DNA from: Marinomonas sp. TW1
Lineage (GTDB): Bacteria; Pseudomonadota; Gammaproteobacteria; Pseudomonadales; Marinomonadaceae
Direction of reading: 5' to 3'
Length of the DNA: 64,000 bases
Assembly: GCF_001625355.1 (NCBI RefSeq)
Contig: NZ_JSEE01000002.1
Span: 248,001-312,000 of the forward strand
Within the stretch, counting starts at the first letter, position 1; every line of letters begins with the position of its first letter. Both the position numbers and the translations under genes were made by a program. A model generated the notes under the pieces. The model saw nothing but the letters and a program-made list of their open reading frames with translations, ran no database searches and was not told the DNA's origin. Shown one piece after another: positions 7,981-17,497 of the stretch.

Positions 7981-8973
7981 ATGAAAAAAACAACAATAGC
8001 ACTACTAGCCGCTATATCATTCTCATCAACGGCCAGTCTGGCAGCGTATCCAGATAAAGACATCCAAGGCGTCATCATGTGGGGAGCCGGTGGCTCAACG
8101 GATACGGTCATGCGCTCCGTCGCACCTTATGCAGAAGAAGCATTGGGCACAGACCTCATCCTATCAAACAAAAGCGGTGGTGTTGGCGCGATTTCAATGA
8201 AATACGTGAACAAGAAAAAAGCCGACGGCTACACCTTGTTAATGGGGGCTGAAAACCCTCAAATGCACAAAGTACTTGGTCTATCAAATATCGACTACAG
8301 CGACATGGTGCCTGTGGCCATTCTTGCCCGTGGTGTGCCCATGATGGTGGCGAGAAACGATGCACCTTATAACACCATGCAAGAGTTTATCGATTACGTA
8401 AAAGCTCACCCAGGTGAAGTGAAAATTGGCTCAACAGGAAAAGGTGGCTTGCCTTCCATCATCATGGCGATGATCGATTCGCAAGTAAAACTGGATTACA
8501 TCAATATTCCATACAAGGGTGACGGTCCCGCTTTAACCGCCCTACAAGGCAATGCAATCGATGTGATGCCAGCGGTATTGGGAGCAACAAAAGAACAAAT
8601 CAAAGCCGGCCGTATGAAAGCCATTGGTTTGATCGATAATCAAGCGAACCCTATGTTACCAAACGTGGCACCGATTACAGATACGCTTCCAGGGCTAAAC
8701 AGCTACCTTCCTTGGGGACCGTTCTTTGGTGTGTTCGTTCGTAAAGGGACACCAGACCAAGTGGTGAATACATTGACCCGTGCTTTCTCAAGCGCTGGTG
8801 AAAGAGAGGAATTTACCTCTATGATGTCCAATCGCGGTTATTCTGTGATGAACATCGCTGGACAGGAAGCGGTCGACTTTCTAGACACGTACCGTTCAGT
8901 TTCATCTTGGTTGGTTTACAAAGCGGGCGTTGGCAAATTCTCTCCTGAGAAATTCGGCATCCAAAAACCATAA
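7981..8973 (+). CDS. tctC: Tripartite tricarboxylate transporter substrate-binding protein (TctC family)
   Basis: A 330-residue periplasmic binding protein of the TTT (Bug/TctC) family with a clear signal peptide (MKKTTIALLAAISFSSTASLA, cleavage near residue 22). Family features include YPDKDIQGVIMWGAGGSTDTVMRS at the ligand pocket, KSGGVGAISMKYV, and the KIGSTGKGG and YKGDGPALTALQGNAIDVM blocks. It captures a carboxylate and delivers it to the TctA/TctB membrane pair encoded directly downstream. The substrate cannot be read from sequence. The nearby protocatechuate pathway makes an aromatic acid or a TCA-type tricarboxylate plausible, but there is no direct link. CGGAGA precedes the ATG. Confidence 0.9.
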   Translation: MKKTTIALLAAISFSSTASLAAYPDKDIQGVIMWGAGGSTDTVMRSVAPYAEEALGTDLILSNKSGGVGAISMKYVNKKKADGYTLLMGAENPQMHKVLGLSNIDYSDMVPVAILARGVPMMVARNDAPYNTMQEFIDYVKAHPGEVKIGSTGKGGLPSIIMAMIDSQVKLDYINIPYKGDGPALTALQGNAIDVMPAVLGATKEQIKAGRMKAIGLIDNQANPMLPNVAPITDTLPGLNSYLPWGPFFGVFVRKGTPDQVVNTLTRAFSSAGEREEFTSMMSNRGYSVMNIAGQEAVDFLDTYRSVSSWLVYKAGVGKFSPEKFGIQKP

Positions 8974-9059
8974 TCAGCGATTGTTCATCGCTACCACTCA
9001 AGAGACATCGCTTTTTAACTGCGATGTCTCTTCTCAATTCTGTTTTATCTGGAGAAGTC

Positions 9060-9575
9060 ATGTCCAGTCATGAGCCCACCCCTAAAACACGTAAACCGGG
9101 TGAACGTGTTTTCTGTTTGTTACTGGTCATCGGCAGTGTGTACTTGTTTTGGCAAGCCTATCAAATTGCCGGTTTCAGTGAACTGAGCTCGGCTGGGGCG
9201 TTTCCCATGGCAACAGCAGCGACAATGATTTTGGCGGCCTGCTTTATCTTCGTGAATACGTTAAAACGGCCAGCCAACCAAAACGCGCATTTCTTTACTC
9301 ATTGTTTTCCGCCTATCGTGGCGATTATCATGGCGCTAATTTTGGTCTATGCCGTGGTACTAGAAAGCCTTGGTTTTATACTGTCCAGTTTTGTTTTTTT
9401 ATTTACCACCATTCAATTTCTATATCGTCGCAGAGTGTTAACCACACTGGCCATCAGCCTTTTCGCCCTCATCATGGTCTACATTGTGTTTCGTCTCATT
9501 TTTCAAGTTGTGCTTCCTGAAGGCATCATACCTGAACGCGATATCATCGCCTCAATCACCGCCTTATGGAGATAA
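9060..9575 (+). CDS. tctB: Tripartite tricarboxylate transporter small subunit (TctB family)
   Basis: A 171-residue membrane protein with four predicted helices (about residues 17-35, 48-66, 82-103 and 120-150), as in TctB. I place the start at the ATG at 9060, which follows GGAGAAG, rather than at an upstream frame extension beginning at 9024. It sits between tctC and tctA in the usual gene order of TTT systems. The poor conservation of TctB makes the identification depend partly on the context. Confidence 0.82.
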   Translation: MSSHEPTPKTRKPGERVFCLLLVIGSVYLFWQAYQIAGFSELSSAGAFPMATAATMILAACFIFVNTLKRPANQNAHFFTHCFPPIVAIIMALILVYAVVLESLGFILSSFVFLFTTIQFLYRRRVLTTLAISLFALIMVYIVFRLIFQVVLPEGIIPERDIIASITALWR

Positions 9576-9582
9576 TCGACTT

Positions 9583-11091
9583 ATGGATGCTTTGAACTAT
9601 TTCGCCATGTCTTGGCTTTCTCCAGAATTATTAGCGCTCACTGCGCTCGGTACTTTTTTAGGCATTTATGTCGGCGCGATTCCAGGGCTGTCGGTCACCA
9701 TGGCTGTTTCCATCCTAATATCCTTTACCTTTTCTTGGGATGTAAACAATGCACTTTGCTTGATGGTTGGCGTGTATATGGGCGGCGTTTACGGTGGTTC
9801 TCGGACGGCGATATTATTAAACATTCCTGGCGCACCGTCGGCCATTGCAACCGCCCTAGATGGTTACCCACTTGCTAAAAAAGGTCTGGCAGGCGAAGCC
9901 ATCGGCTTATCGACTGTGATGTCGGTTGTAGGTGGCTTCATCGGGATCTTGGTTCTGGCGTTAGCCGCGCCTTCTATTGCCGACTTTGCCATTACCTTTC
10001 AACCTCGTGACTACATGATGCTGGGGATTTTAGGCATCATGCTAGTGGGGTCATTATCCGGTAGCAGTTTAGCAAAAGGGATTTTTGCCGGAGCCTTTGG
10101 CTTATTGATTGGCACCGTTGGTTTAGACCCAATGACGGCAGATGAACGCTTCACTTTCGGCATCATCGAACTGTGGGATGGCATTAACCCTGTCGCCGTG
10201 ATGATTGGTTTATTTGGTATTTCAGAAGCCTTGCATCAACTGCAACATATGGATAAAGCCGTCATCAAACAAAAAATTTCTCGCATCATCCCTAGGCTCT
10301 CGGATGTCAAAAAATACTTACCGCTGAGCGTACGAACCTCGTTTATTGGTGTGATTGTTGGCGCCTTACCTGGAACAGGGGGCGACATTGCGGCTTTGAT
10401 GGCTTACGACCACGCAAAACGATCGACTAAAGAACCCGATGTCGAATTTGGTAAAGGCGCAAAAGAAGGGCTAATCGCACCCGAGTCGGCGAATAACGCT
10501 GCGGTTGGTGGAGCCTATATTCCTATGCTGACGCTTGGCATACCGGGAGATGCCGTTACCGCTGTATTCATCGGTGCCTTGTTCATCCATGGATTAAATC
10601 CCGGCCCATTATTGATGGTGGAGCAACCTCATATGTTCTGGTTCACCGTGGGCAATTTAACCTTGGCCAATATTTTCATTCTCATTTTTGGTTTAACTGG
10701 CATCAAGTTATTCTCAAAGATAGTGGAGTGCCCAAAAGGTATTTTAATCCCACTCATCTTCCTCTTGTCTATTGTTGGTGCTTACGCCATCAACAACGCC
10801 ATTACAGACATTTGGTGGATGCTCGCCTTTGGCGTCTTTGGTTACTTCATGCGTCTCTACGGTTTCCCTGTTGGCCCCGTCATTTTAGGGGTGATCTTAA
10901 GCTCCTTAACAGATGAGAACTGGCGACGAGCGATTTTGACTGAACGCGGCAGCGTCATTGATCTCTTCGTTCATCTGTTTACCAGCCCATTATCGATCGT
11001 ACTGTTCATGACCATAGTATTGATTTTATTCACTAAAACACCTCTTTGGAGCAAGGTAGTTAAGCCGAAATTGTTTCCTAATGATGCATAA
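9583..11091 (+). CDS. tctA: Tripartite tricarboxylate transporter large membrane subunit (TctA family)
   Basis: A 502-residue permease with about 12 hydrophobic segments. Hallmark TctA motifs are present: GTFLGIYVGAIPGLSVTMAVS near the N-terminus, GVYMGGVYGGSRTAILLNIPGAPSAIATALDGYP, and the repeated half-site GALPGTGGDIAALMAYDHAK with ESANNAAVGGAYIPMLTLGIPGD. The ATG at 9583 lies 8 bp after the tctB stop and has GGAG upstream. The frame extends 99 bp further into tctB, but that part is not TctA-like. It forms the Na+- or H+-coupled channel of the transporter. Confidence 0.93.
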   Translation: MDALNYFAMSWLSPELLALTALGTFLGIYVGAIPGLSVTMAVSILISFTFSWDVNNALCLMVGVYMGGVYGGSRTAILLNIPGAPSAIATALDGYPLAKKGLAGEAIGLSTVMSVVGGFIGILVLALAAPSIADFAITFQPRDYMMLGILGIMLVGSLSGSSLAKGIFAGAFGLLIGTVGLDPMTADERFTFGIIELWDGINPVAVMIGLFGISEALHQLQHMDKAVIKQKISRIIPRLSDVKKYLPLSVRTSFIGVIVGALPGTGGDIAALMAYDHAKRSTKEPDVEFGKGAKEGLIAPESANNAAVGGAYIPMLTLGIPGDAVTAVFIGALFIHGLNPGPLLMVEQPHMFWFTVGNLTLANIFILIFGLTGIKLFSKIVECPKGILIPLIFLLSIVGAYAINNAITDIWWMLAFGVFGYFMRLYGFPVGPVILGVILSSLTDENWRRAILTERGSVIDLFVHLFTSPLSIVLFMTIVLILFTKTPLWSKVVKPKLFPNDA

Positions 11092-11568
11092 GCATGCTCA
11101 TTAGATCGACGAATGACGAGGGACCGTCATTTGTTTGTTTAGCCAATGATTCGACCGTAAACTGGCATAAAAAAGTCTGTCAAATCAACACGCATCAAAG
11201 AGTGGCACCCCAAATGAATACGGCTATTTCCGGTGCAATTTAGAGCAATCATCATTAAGATATAACCACCTGTTTTTATTGACTATTTGGACAAGTCTTT
11301 TGATCTGAACCGGGTAGTTTTGGTGCACCAAGATCTTTTCTAACCAAATCGGTGCACTTTGTGTACCATAAAGAAAATTCACCTCTTTATAATCTACTGC
11401 AAATAAAATTGAATGCAGTACAAACTTCTAGACATTTGTTTAGTATCCAGAACATCGAACTAAACTTTCAACTTAGTCAAACTATGGCCAATTTATTGCT
11501 TTTTTAAACTTATCCCCTAGCACAACTGCATTGAGGCAGTTGAGTGAATGCAACGGAGCACTTAAAGC
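11092..11568. promoter_or_regulatory. 477-bp gap with two inverted-repeat sites and the likely promoter of the chemoreceptor
   Basis: No gene is seen. TGGTGCACCA (11321-11330) is a perfect 10-bp palindrome. GGTGCAC-TTT-GTGTACC (11351-11367) is a near-perfect one about three helical turns away. A -10-like TATAAT follows at 11388-11393, so the second site overlaps the -35 region. This arrangement suggests a transcription factor acting on the downstream chemoreceptor gene. The GGTGCA halves recall NtrC sites, but spacing and order differ, so I do not name the factor. Confidence 0.45.
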
Positions 11569-13710
11569 ATGACATTAAAAAGTAAAAATATGGCGCTTTC
11601 TCCTAAGGAGTTAAGTTGGTTACCTTGGTTTGGCGCAAATGGCCGCCTCTCATTGTTTCGATCTTGCTACTTAAACAAAGACACTTATCAAAACGTGGAA
11701 CAGACCTTCGAAGGCATCGCCAATACGCGTGTTAAGTTACTTGATAATTGGGTGAACAATCAGTGGTCGCAACTTGAAGTCTTATTAGAAATTATTTCTG
11801 AGGGTTTCCCCAAGATTGACACAGGCGCTCTTGAAGAACGCTTCAATATCGTAGCCGACGTCAGTGAATACTTTGTCATTGATGCGGAAGGTAAGGTCAT
11901 TAATTCCACCGAGAAAAGTCGCATTGGACAATGTGATCTACCGGCGAATGCCGTCTCGGAAGGGTTAAAAGATTACTTTTTACACGGCCCTTACATCGAT
12001 CAAAATACCATACGAATAGGTCCTTCTAGCTCAAAATTTCATGATGCTGTCACCCTCATGTTCTATCTCCCGATCAAGCATGATGGCAACACGTTAGGAG
12101 CGGTTTGTGCTCGTGTGCCAAACGATGTGCTGGGGGATTTAATTCAGCGTGAAGCGGGGCACATTTATAAAGAGTCCGGTGATAACTATTTGTTTATGGT
12201 CAAACCCAACTTTGATGCCAGCATTTTACCTGGCACCGCTTTATCCCGATCACGCTTTGAAGACAATACCTTCAGTCATGGTGAGAATCTAAAAAGCGGA
12301 GTAAACACCAACTGGGGGGTTGTCAAAGTAGAACAGCATACTGAGTTTGAAATACGTTTTACCGACCCAGCCACTCAACAACTGCACCCTGGTGTGCGCG
12401 AAACCATTAAAAATGGCCAAAACCTGTTTGTCACGTATCCTGGTTACTCTGACTATCGACATATTCCCGTCATTGGTAAAGGCGTCACCTTCCAGTTAAA
12501 AGGCAGCCCCGATAAATGGGGCATGATGTGTGAAGGAGATTTGGAAGAAGTCTACCGACGTCGTTCTATCAGTATTAAATTGATGAAAGGCTACCTTTTC
12601 GCCTCGACTCTTCCCTTATTAATTTGCTCTGCTTTGCAGGCCTTTACCGATCTCTCTGTCGCCAGTGACTTGGTCATTTCGTTTGCCTGCTTATTGCTGG
12701 CTGGCGTTTTGTTTAACCGTTTAGGAACACGAAAAATCAGCCAAAACATGAGTCAAATGACGGCCGTTATTCAGGCCATTGCGGAAGGCGAAGGGAATTT
12801 AAAACAGCGCCTAAGTGACGACCTGAGTAATGATGAAACGGGGGACATGGGACGCTGGATGAACAGCTTCATTGATAATTTAGACAACACCATAGGTGAG
12901 GTGATTTCAGCCAGCAACAATGTAAAAAACTCCAACCAATTCATGGTACACACCAATGAAGAGGCAAAAGACGCTTCACATTATTTAGCCTCCACCGTAG
13001 AAGACATGCTGACCATGTTCCAGAAGCAGGTCAGTGAAGTTGAAAGCGCTTCGCAAACCGCAAATAATCTGAAGCAAACCATGGATCAAGTGGTCGCCGG
13101 TGCTCAAAAACGTCTTGAGGAGGCTAAAACAGGGACTCAAGAAATTCGTGATGTGGTCCGCACAACAGCAGAATCGGTTAAGTCCCTAGATCAGAAGACC
13201 AACGAGATAGCCGGTATCATTACCACCATTTCTGATATCACCAATCAAACCAACTTATTAGCCCTCAATGCCGCCATTGAAGCGGCTCGAGCTGGCGAAC
13301 ATGGTCGGGGCTTCTCGGTAGTAGCAGATGAGGTGCGTAGTCTGGCATCCAAAACCGCCGACGCCGCAGAAGAGATTCAATCGATGCTAGAAGGTATCCA
13401 AGAGGAAACTCGTAATGCCGTGAATTTCATGGAAAAAGGTGCTGAAAACGTGGACCGTAACTTACAGGTAAACGAACAATCAGGCAGTGAAGACAACAAC
13501 TTATACGAATTAGTCGATACGCTTTTTGAAGCCATGTTGCTACTCAATGACAGCAACAAAGAGAACGCCAACACGGCGCAAGAAATGGGTGCCGCAACCG
13601 AACAAATGAAGCGTTCTATCGCAGCATTGCAACGACGCTCGTCACGCGTCGGATTGTCTGCCTTAAAGCTCAACTCGTTAGTCGGTCAGTTCCAAGTTTC
13701 TAAGCATTAA
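11569..13710 (+). CDS. Methyl-accepting chemotaxis protein with N-terminal sensor lacking a first membrane helix
   Basis: A 713-residue chemoreceptor. The first about 340 residues form a sensor region with no signal peptide or N-terminal membrane helix. Two closely spaced hydrophobic helices follow (about 342-359 and 366-384), then a HAMP-like linker, then the cytoplasmic signalling coiled coil. The conserved hairpin tip reads [34 protein letters not shown] (about 556-590). Ordinary receptors have helix-sensor-helix; here the topology predicts a cytoplasmic sensor and a membrane hairpin. It carries no CheB/CheR-binding pentapeptide at the C-terminus. ACGGAGC lies upstream of the ATG. The ligand is unknown. 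Confidence 0.85.
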   Translation: MTLKSKNMALSPKELSWLPWFGANGRLSLFRSCYLNKDTYQNVEQTFEGIANTRVKLLDNWVNNQWSQLEVLLEIISEGFPKIDTGALEERFNIVADVSEYFVIDAEGKVINSTEKSRIGQCDLPANAVSEGLKDYFLHGPYIDQNTIRIGPSSSKFHDAVTLMFYLPIKHDGNTLGAVCARVPNDVLGDLIQREAGHIYKESGDNYLFMVKPNFDASILPGTALSRSRFEDNTFSHGENLKSGVNTNWGVVKVEQHTEFEIRFTDPATQQLHPGVRETIKNGQNLFVTYPGYSDYRHIPVIGKGVTFQLKGSPDKWGMMCEGDLEEVYRRRSISIKLMKGYLFASTLPLLICSALQAFTDLSVASDLVISFACLLLAGVLFNRLGTRKISQNMSQMTAVIQAIAEGEGNLKQRLSDDLSNDETGDMGRWMNSFIDNLDNTIGEVISASNNVKNSNQFMVHTNEEAKDASHYLASTVEDMLTMFQKQVSEVESASQTANNLKQTMDQVVAGAQKRLEEAKTGTQEIRDVVRTTAESVKSLDQKTNEIAGIITTISDITNQTNLLALNAAIEAARAGEHGRGFSVVADEVRSLASKTADAAEEIQSMLEGIQEETRNAVNFMEKGAENVDRNLQVNEQSGSEDNNLYELVDTLFEAMLLLNDSNKENANTAQEMGAATEQMKRSIAALQRRSSRVGLSALKLNSLVGQFQVSKH

Positions 13711-13718
13711 TCACACAA

Positions 13719-13755
13719 GCTAGATTAAGCGTCCTTTGTTAACGCTTAATCTAGC
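13719..13755. terminator. Perfect 13-bp hairpin after the chemoreceptor gene
   Basis: GCTAGATTAAGCG (13719-13731) pairs perfectly with CGCTTAATCTAGC (13743-13755). There is no long T run, so it is a probable terminator or RNA-stabilising stem rather than a textbook intrinsic terminator. Confidence 0.5.
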
Positions 13756-13855
13756 CTTCTCAGCACAAGCAAACCTCTCTTCATGTCACATGTCATGCCG
13801 CTCTCATAAAAATGGCGCATTTCTTTGCTTGACTTATCTCTCAATATATACGAAA

Positions 13856-13881
13856 TTTCACATATGTTATTTTTCACATAT
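13856..13881. promoter_or_regulatory. Direct repeat in the arsR promoter region, possible ArsR operator
   Basis: TTTCACATAT occurs at 13856-13865 and again at 13872-13881, just before arsR, with a TTGACT -35-like hexamer at 13829-13834. AT-rich repeated or palindromic sites overlapping the promoter are typical for SmtB/ArsR autorepressors. Binding is inferred from position only. Confidence 0.45.
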
Positions 13882-13900
13882 ATAAAGATTTAATCTTATT

Positions 13901-14236
13901 ATGACGCCAATACAATTTTATAAATGCTTAGCAGACGATACTCGACTTAAGTCCCTATTATTGATTTCCCAAGCGGGCGAAGCCTGTGTGTGTGATCTCA
14001 AGGACGCTTTGCAATTGGATCAACCTAAAACCTCACGACATCTGGCAGAGCTGCGTAAATGCGGTATTTTGCAGGATGAGCGCCGAGGAAAATGGGTGTA
14101 TTACAGATTGCAGGATGATCTGCCGAATTGGGCAAAAGAAGTCATTCACGAAACCGCAAAGCACAATCCAGACTATTATCAGCAAGCACTAGAGACACTA
14201 AAAGCTTGCCAAGTTGCATCAAACCGTTGTTGTTAA
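13901..14236 (+). CDS. arsR: ArsR-family arsenite-responsive repressor
   Basis: A 111-residue SmtB/ArsR winged helix regulator. The metalloid-sensing motif in helix 3 is visible as EACVCDLKDAL (two cysteines around residues 28-30), followed by the recognition helix QPKTSRHLAELRKCGIL and the wing RRGKWVYYRL. A further pair of cysteines ends the protein (NRCC), possibly extra As(III) ligands. It heads the arsenic operon and should repress it until As(III) binds. The next gene starts 13 bp after its stop. Confidence 0.93.
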   Translation: MTPIQFYKCLADDTRLKSLLLISQAGEACVCDLKDALQLDQPKTSRHLAELRKCGILQDERRGKWVYYRLQDDLPNWAKEVIHETAKHNPDYYQQALETLKACQVASNRCC

Positions 14237-14249
14237 ACTCGAGGACAAT

Positions 14250-14720
14250 ATGAAAATTTTATACATTTGTACCCACAACCGCTGCCGTAGCATTTTGTCC
14301 GAAGCCATTACTAATGGCATGGCGGGGGGCCTGATCGACGCAAAAAGTGCTGGCAGTCAACCGGCTGGTGAAGTACACCCCTTATCATTGAAATACCTAG
14401 AGCAAGCTGGCTACCAAACCACTGGTTTGATCAGCCAGTCATGGGATGACTTTGAAGATTTCGAACCCGATCTGGTCATTACTGTCTGCGATTCCGCCGC
14501 TGGCGAAGCTTGTCCACTGTATTTTGGCAAGAGTCTAAAAGTACATTGGGGGCTAAGCGACCCTTCTAAGCTAGAAGGCAGCGAAGCACAACAAGCAGCC
14601 GCTTTTATGGACACCATCAAGGCGATTGAAGAACGCGTTGAACAACTCAAAACCCTTGCTCAACGTCATCTTGACGCCACGCAACTCAAATTCGAATTGT
14701 CGATGTTGGGAGCCAAATAA
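14250..14720 (+). CDS. arsC: Arsenate reductase, low-molecular-weight phosphatase type (thioredoxin-linked)
   Basis: A 156-residue reductase of the LMW protein tyrosine phosphatase fold. The P-loop CTHNRCRS gives nucleophile C7, N10, R13 and S14. Two further cysteines, C80 and C88 ([14 protein letters not shown]), fit the disulfide relay of thioredoxin-coupled ArsC, which reduces As(V) to As(III). The frame is open from 14214, but the ATG at 14250 has GAGGA five bases upstream and gives the family N-terminus. Its stop overlaps the arsH start by one base. It is unrelated in fold to the second reductase at the end of this operon. Confidence 0.9.
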   Translation: MKILYICTHNRCRSILSEAITNGMAGGLIDAKSAGSQPAGEVHPLSLKYLEQAGYQTTGLISQSWDDFEDFEPDLVITVCDSAAGEACPLYFGKSLKVHWGLSDPSKLEGSEAQQAAAFMDTIKAIEERVEQLKTLAQRHLDATQLKFELSMLGAK

Positions 14721-15436
14721 TGAACTCGCAAGACACTTTGCCTAATATCGATCGCGAACAATGGCGTGCCACCAGCCATGATCAGTTCAATTCAACGCCA
14801 AGCACGCATAAACCACGTATTTTATTACTCTACGGTTCGTTGAGAGAACGCTCCTACAGCCGCCTAGTGGTGGAAGAATCGGCACGTTTGCTAAATGAAT
14901 TTGGTGCCGACACTCGCATTTTCAATCCACAAGGTTTACCACAAACAGACACAGCAGACGAAAATCACCCAAAAGTGAAAGAGCTTCGAGAGCTGATGAT
15001 GTGGTCAGAAGGCCAAGTGTGGTGCTCTCCAGAACGTCACGGTTCGATGAGCAGTATTTTTAAAAGCCAAATTGACTGGGTACCACTCAGCTTAGGAGGC
15101 GTTCGTCCAACACAAGGCAAAACCCTTGCAGTGATGCAGGTCTGTGGTGGGTCTCAGTCCTTTAACACGGTAAATCAGATGCGTATTTTAGGGCGCTGGA
15201 TGCGCATGGTGACCATCCCAAATCAGTCCTCGGTCGCGAAAGCCTTCTTGGAATTTGAAGAGGATGGTCGAATGAAGCCATCGCCCTACTACAATCGCAT
15301 CGTGGATGTGATGGAAGAGCTCATGAAATTCACCTTGTTATTGAGAGATAACAACGCATTCATGGTGGACCGTTACTCTGAACGCGTCGAAAGCGCTGAG
15401 CAATTAAGCCAACGAGTAAATCAAAAATCGATTTAA
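14720..15436 (+). CDS. arsH: Arsenical resistance protein ArsH (NADPH-dependent FMN reductase)
   Basis: A 238-residue flavodoxin-like protein. The FMN phosphate-binding loop [13 protein letters not shown] (about residues 36-48) and the block [23 protein letters not shown] are diagnostic for ArsH. ArsH proteins use NADPH to oxidise trivalent organoarsenicals or reduce other acceptors, protecting against methylated arsenic. The gene is coupled to arsC by a TAATG overlap and followed after 35 bp by the efflux gene. Confidence 0.93.
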   Translation: MNSQDTLPNIDREQWRATSHDQFNSTPSTHKPRILLLYGSLRERSYSRLVVEESARLLNEFGADTRIFNPQGLPQTDTADENHPKVKELRELMMWSEGQVWCSPERHGSMSSIFKSQIDWVPLSLGGVRPTQGKTLAVMQVCGGSQSFNTVNQMRILGRWMRMVTIPNQSSVAKAFLEFEEDGRMKPSPYYNRIVDVMEELMKFTLLLRDNNAFMVDRYSERVESAEQLSQRVNQKSI

Positions 15437-15471
15437 ACCTGACATTGAATAAGGAACTTTAGGAAACAACC

Positions 15472-16488
15472 ATGGGATTATTTGAACGTTATTTAACGGT
15501 CTGGGTAGGCTTAGCCATACTAGCCGGTATTGTGTTAGGCAGCTTGGCACCTGACGTTTTTGCGGCGATCGCTAGCTTAGAATACGCCAATGTGAACTTT
15601 GTTATGGCCATTCTCATTTGGTTAATGATCTACCCTATGATGGTACAGATTGATTTCTCTTCCATCAAAAACGTAGGTAAACAAACCAAAGGCTTGGTAC
15701 TCACCCTTGTCATTAACTGGCTTATTAAGCCCTTCTCCATGGCGTTACTTGGTTGGCTTTTCTTCAAAGGCCTATTCGCAGACTGGGTAGATCCGCAAAC
15801 CGCCAACGAATACATTGCTGGCATGATCTTACTGGGTGTCGCACCTTGTACCGCCATGGTCTTTGTGTGGAGCCAATTAACGAAAGGCGACGCCAATTAC
15901 ACCTTGGTTCAAGTCTCCATCAATGATGTCATCATGATCTTTGCGTTTGCCCCCATTGCAGGCCTGCTGTTAGGCGCAACCGACATTCATGTTCCTTGGG
16001 CGACCTTACTGATTTCCGTGTTACTGTACGTCTTAATCCCTTTAATTGCCGGTGCCATCACGCGTAATTCATTGGATAAAGCCAACGATCACTCACGATT
16101 AGATGGCTTCCTAAGCAAAATGAAGCCTTGGTCTATCATAGGTCTGATCGCCACAGTGGTTCTGTTGTTTGGCTTCCAGTCCGACACCATTTTATCAAAC
16201 CCACAAGCCATTGTGCTGATTGCCATTCCTTTGCTCATTCAGACCTACGGCATTTTTGCGGTGGCTTATTGGTTGGCATTGAAGTTCAAACTGCCTCACA
16301 ACGAAGCCGCCCCAGCGAGCTTAATTGGCACCTCGAATTTCTTCGAACTGGCCGTAGCAGTGGCCATTTCATTGTTCGGTCTGCATTCTGGTGCCGCATT
16401 GGCCACGGTTGTCGGTGTGTTGGTTGAAGTGCCCGTCATGTTATCACTTGTGTGGTTTGCTAATCGTACTCGCCACTGGTTTGCTTAA
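15472..16488 (+). CDS. acr3: Arsenite efflux permease of the ACR3 family
   Basis: A 338-residue membrane protein with ten predicted helices, the standard size for ACR3. The conserved cysteine-bearing motif [24 protein letters not shown] lies in the fourth or fifth helix, and [19 protein letters not shown] is the second signature. It exports arsenite using the proton gradient. AGGAA lies upstream of the ATG. It sits between arsH and the second arsC, completing a reduce-and-export operon. Confidence 0.94.
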   Translation: MGLFERYLTVWVGLAILAGIVLGSLAPDVFAAIASLEYANVNFVMAILIWLMIYPMMVQIDFSSIKNVGKQTKGLVLTLVINWLIKPFSMALLGWLFFKGLFADWVDPQTANEYIAGMILLGVAPCTAMVFVWSQLTKGDANYTLVQVSINDVIMIFAFAPIAGLLLGATDIHVPWATLLISVLLYVLIPLIAGAITRNSLDKANDHSRLDGFLSKMKPWSIIGLIATVVLLFGFQSDTILSNPQAIVLIAIPLLIQTYGIFAVAYWLALKFKLPHNEAAPASLIGTSNFFELAVAVAISLFGLHSGAALATVVGVLVEVPVMLSLVWFANRTRHWFA

Positions 16489-16500
16489 GGAGTTTTTACC

Positions 16501-16923
16501 ATGGTTTTGATACACCACAACCCTGACTGCGGGACATCGCGTAATGTTTTGCGCATTATAAAAGACGCAGGCTACACCCCTGTAGTCATTGACTACCTCA
16601 ACGAAGGCTGGAGCAAAGCTCAGTTGTTAGCGTTATTTGCCGCGGCGGATTTGACGCCAAGAAGTGCCTTGAGAGAAACCAAGTCTCCGGCCAAGGAATT
16701 GGGACTATTAAATAAAAATGTTTCTGACGACATCCTCTTAGAAGCCATGTTAGAACACCCTATCTTGGTCAATCGCCCGATTGTATGCTCACCCAAGGGC
16801 GTCAAACTGTGTCGCCCTAGCGAAGCTGTGTTGGATTTACTCGAACAATGGCCAGAAGGCCCTTACGAGAAAGAAGAGGGTGAGTTAATACTCGACGCCA
16901 AAGGCAACCGCCCAGCCAATTAA
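16501..16923 (+). CDS. arsC: Arsenate reductase, glutaredoxin-dependent type
   Basis: A 140-residue ArsC of the Spx/ArsC thioredoxin-fold family, like plasmid R773 ArsC. The catalytic site HNPDCGTSRN gives H6 and C10, and the arsenate-binding arginines are R58 (ALRETKS), R92 (LVNRPIV) and R105 (LCRPSEA). It uses glutathione and glutaredoxin to reduce arsenate. It begins 12 bp after acr3 with AAGGAG upstream, so it is part of the same operon, which thus carries two unrelated reductases with different electron donors. Confidence 0.94.
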   Translation: MVLIHHNPDCGTSRNVLRIIKDAGYTPVVIDYLNEGWSKAQLLALFAAADLTPRSALRETKSPAKELGLLNKNVSDDILLEAMLEHPILVNRPIVCSPKGVKLCRPSEAVLDLLEQWPEGPYEKEEGELILDAKGNRPAN

Positions 16924-16949
16924 CATGTATTTGAGTCGGCTCAGACACT

Positions 16950-16986
16950 AAGACAACAAGCACAGTCACGACACGCTTGTTGTCTT
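16950..16986. terminator. Bidirectional hairpin between arsC and aroQ
   Basis: AAGACAACAAGC (16950-16961) pairs perfectly with GCTTGTTGTCTT (16975-16986), placed between two convergent genes. It is followed by TATTCTC, so the T run is weak. Confidence 0.55.
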
Positions 16987-17017
16987 ATTCTCGAAGGCTA
17001 CAGTGAGTCAATGGACG

Positions 17018-17467
17018 CTATGTTCGTTTACTCACTAACCCTTGGATCCCCAAGACATAGCCTTGCACGCCCATTCCCACCACCATACCGGCAGCAACGG
17101 GTGAGATGTAAGAATGATGACGGAAAGATTCTCGAGCATGAACATTGGAAATGTGCACTTCGATCACTGGCACATCCGCCCCCTTAATCGCATCATGCAA
17201 AGCAATAGAAGTGTGGGTGTAGGCACCAGGATTAAACACCACGCCTAACATCTCTCCAGATTTTACCTTTTGCCCTACTTCATGAATCAAATCAATCAGT
17301 ACACCTTCATGATTCGATTGATGACAGACCACTTGATGCCCTAACGCCGCGGCCGCATCCGCGCACAGTTTTTCCACATCGGCTAACGTTTCGTGGCCAT
17401 ACTGAGCTGGCTCACGAGTGCCCAGTAAATTTAGATTTGGGCCATTAAGTACCATAATACTCGCCAT
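17018..17467 (-). CDS. aroQ: Type II 3-dehydroquinate dehydratase
   Basis: A 149-residue type II dehydroquinase with the family start MVLNGPNLNLLGTREPAQYG, the catalytic tyrosine in that segment, and the conserved NPGAYTHTSIALHDAIKG and EVHISNVHARESFRHHSY blocks. It interconverts 3-dehydroquinate and 3-dehydroshikimate. I use the ATG at 17467, which has GGAG six bases upstream, instead of a TTG at 17479. In this neighbourhood a catabolic role is plausible, turning quinate-derived dehydroquinate toward protocatechuate, but no dehydroshikimate dehydratase is seen here. The next upstream gene on the same strand is an AEC transporter, 30 bp away. Confidence 0.93.
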   Translation of the reverse strand: MASIMVLNGPNLNLLGTREPAQYGHETLADVEKLCADAAAALGHQVVCHQSNHEGVLIDLIHEVGQKVKSGEMLGVVFNPGAYTHTSIALHDAIKGADVPVIEVHISNVHARESFRHHSYISPVAAGMVVGMGVQGYVLGIQGLVSKRT

Positions 17468-17497
17468 ATCACACTCCAAAACAGGTCTAATGCGTCA

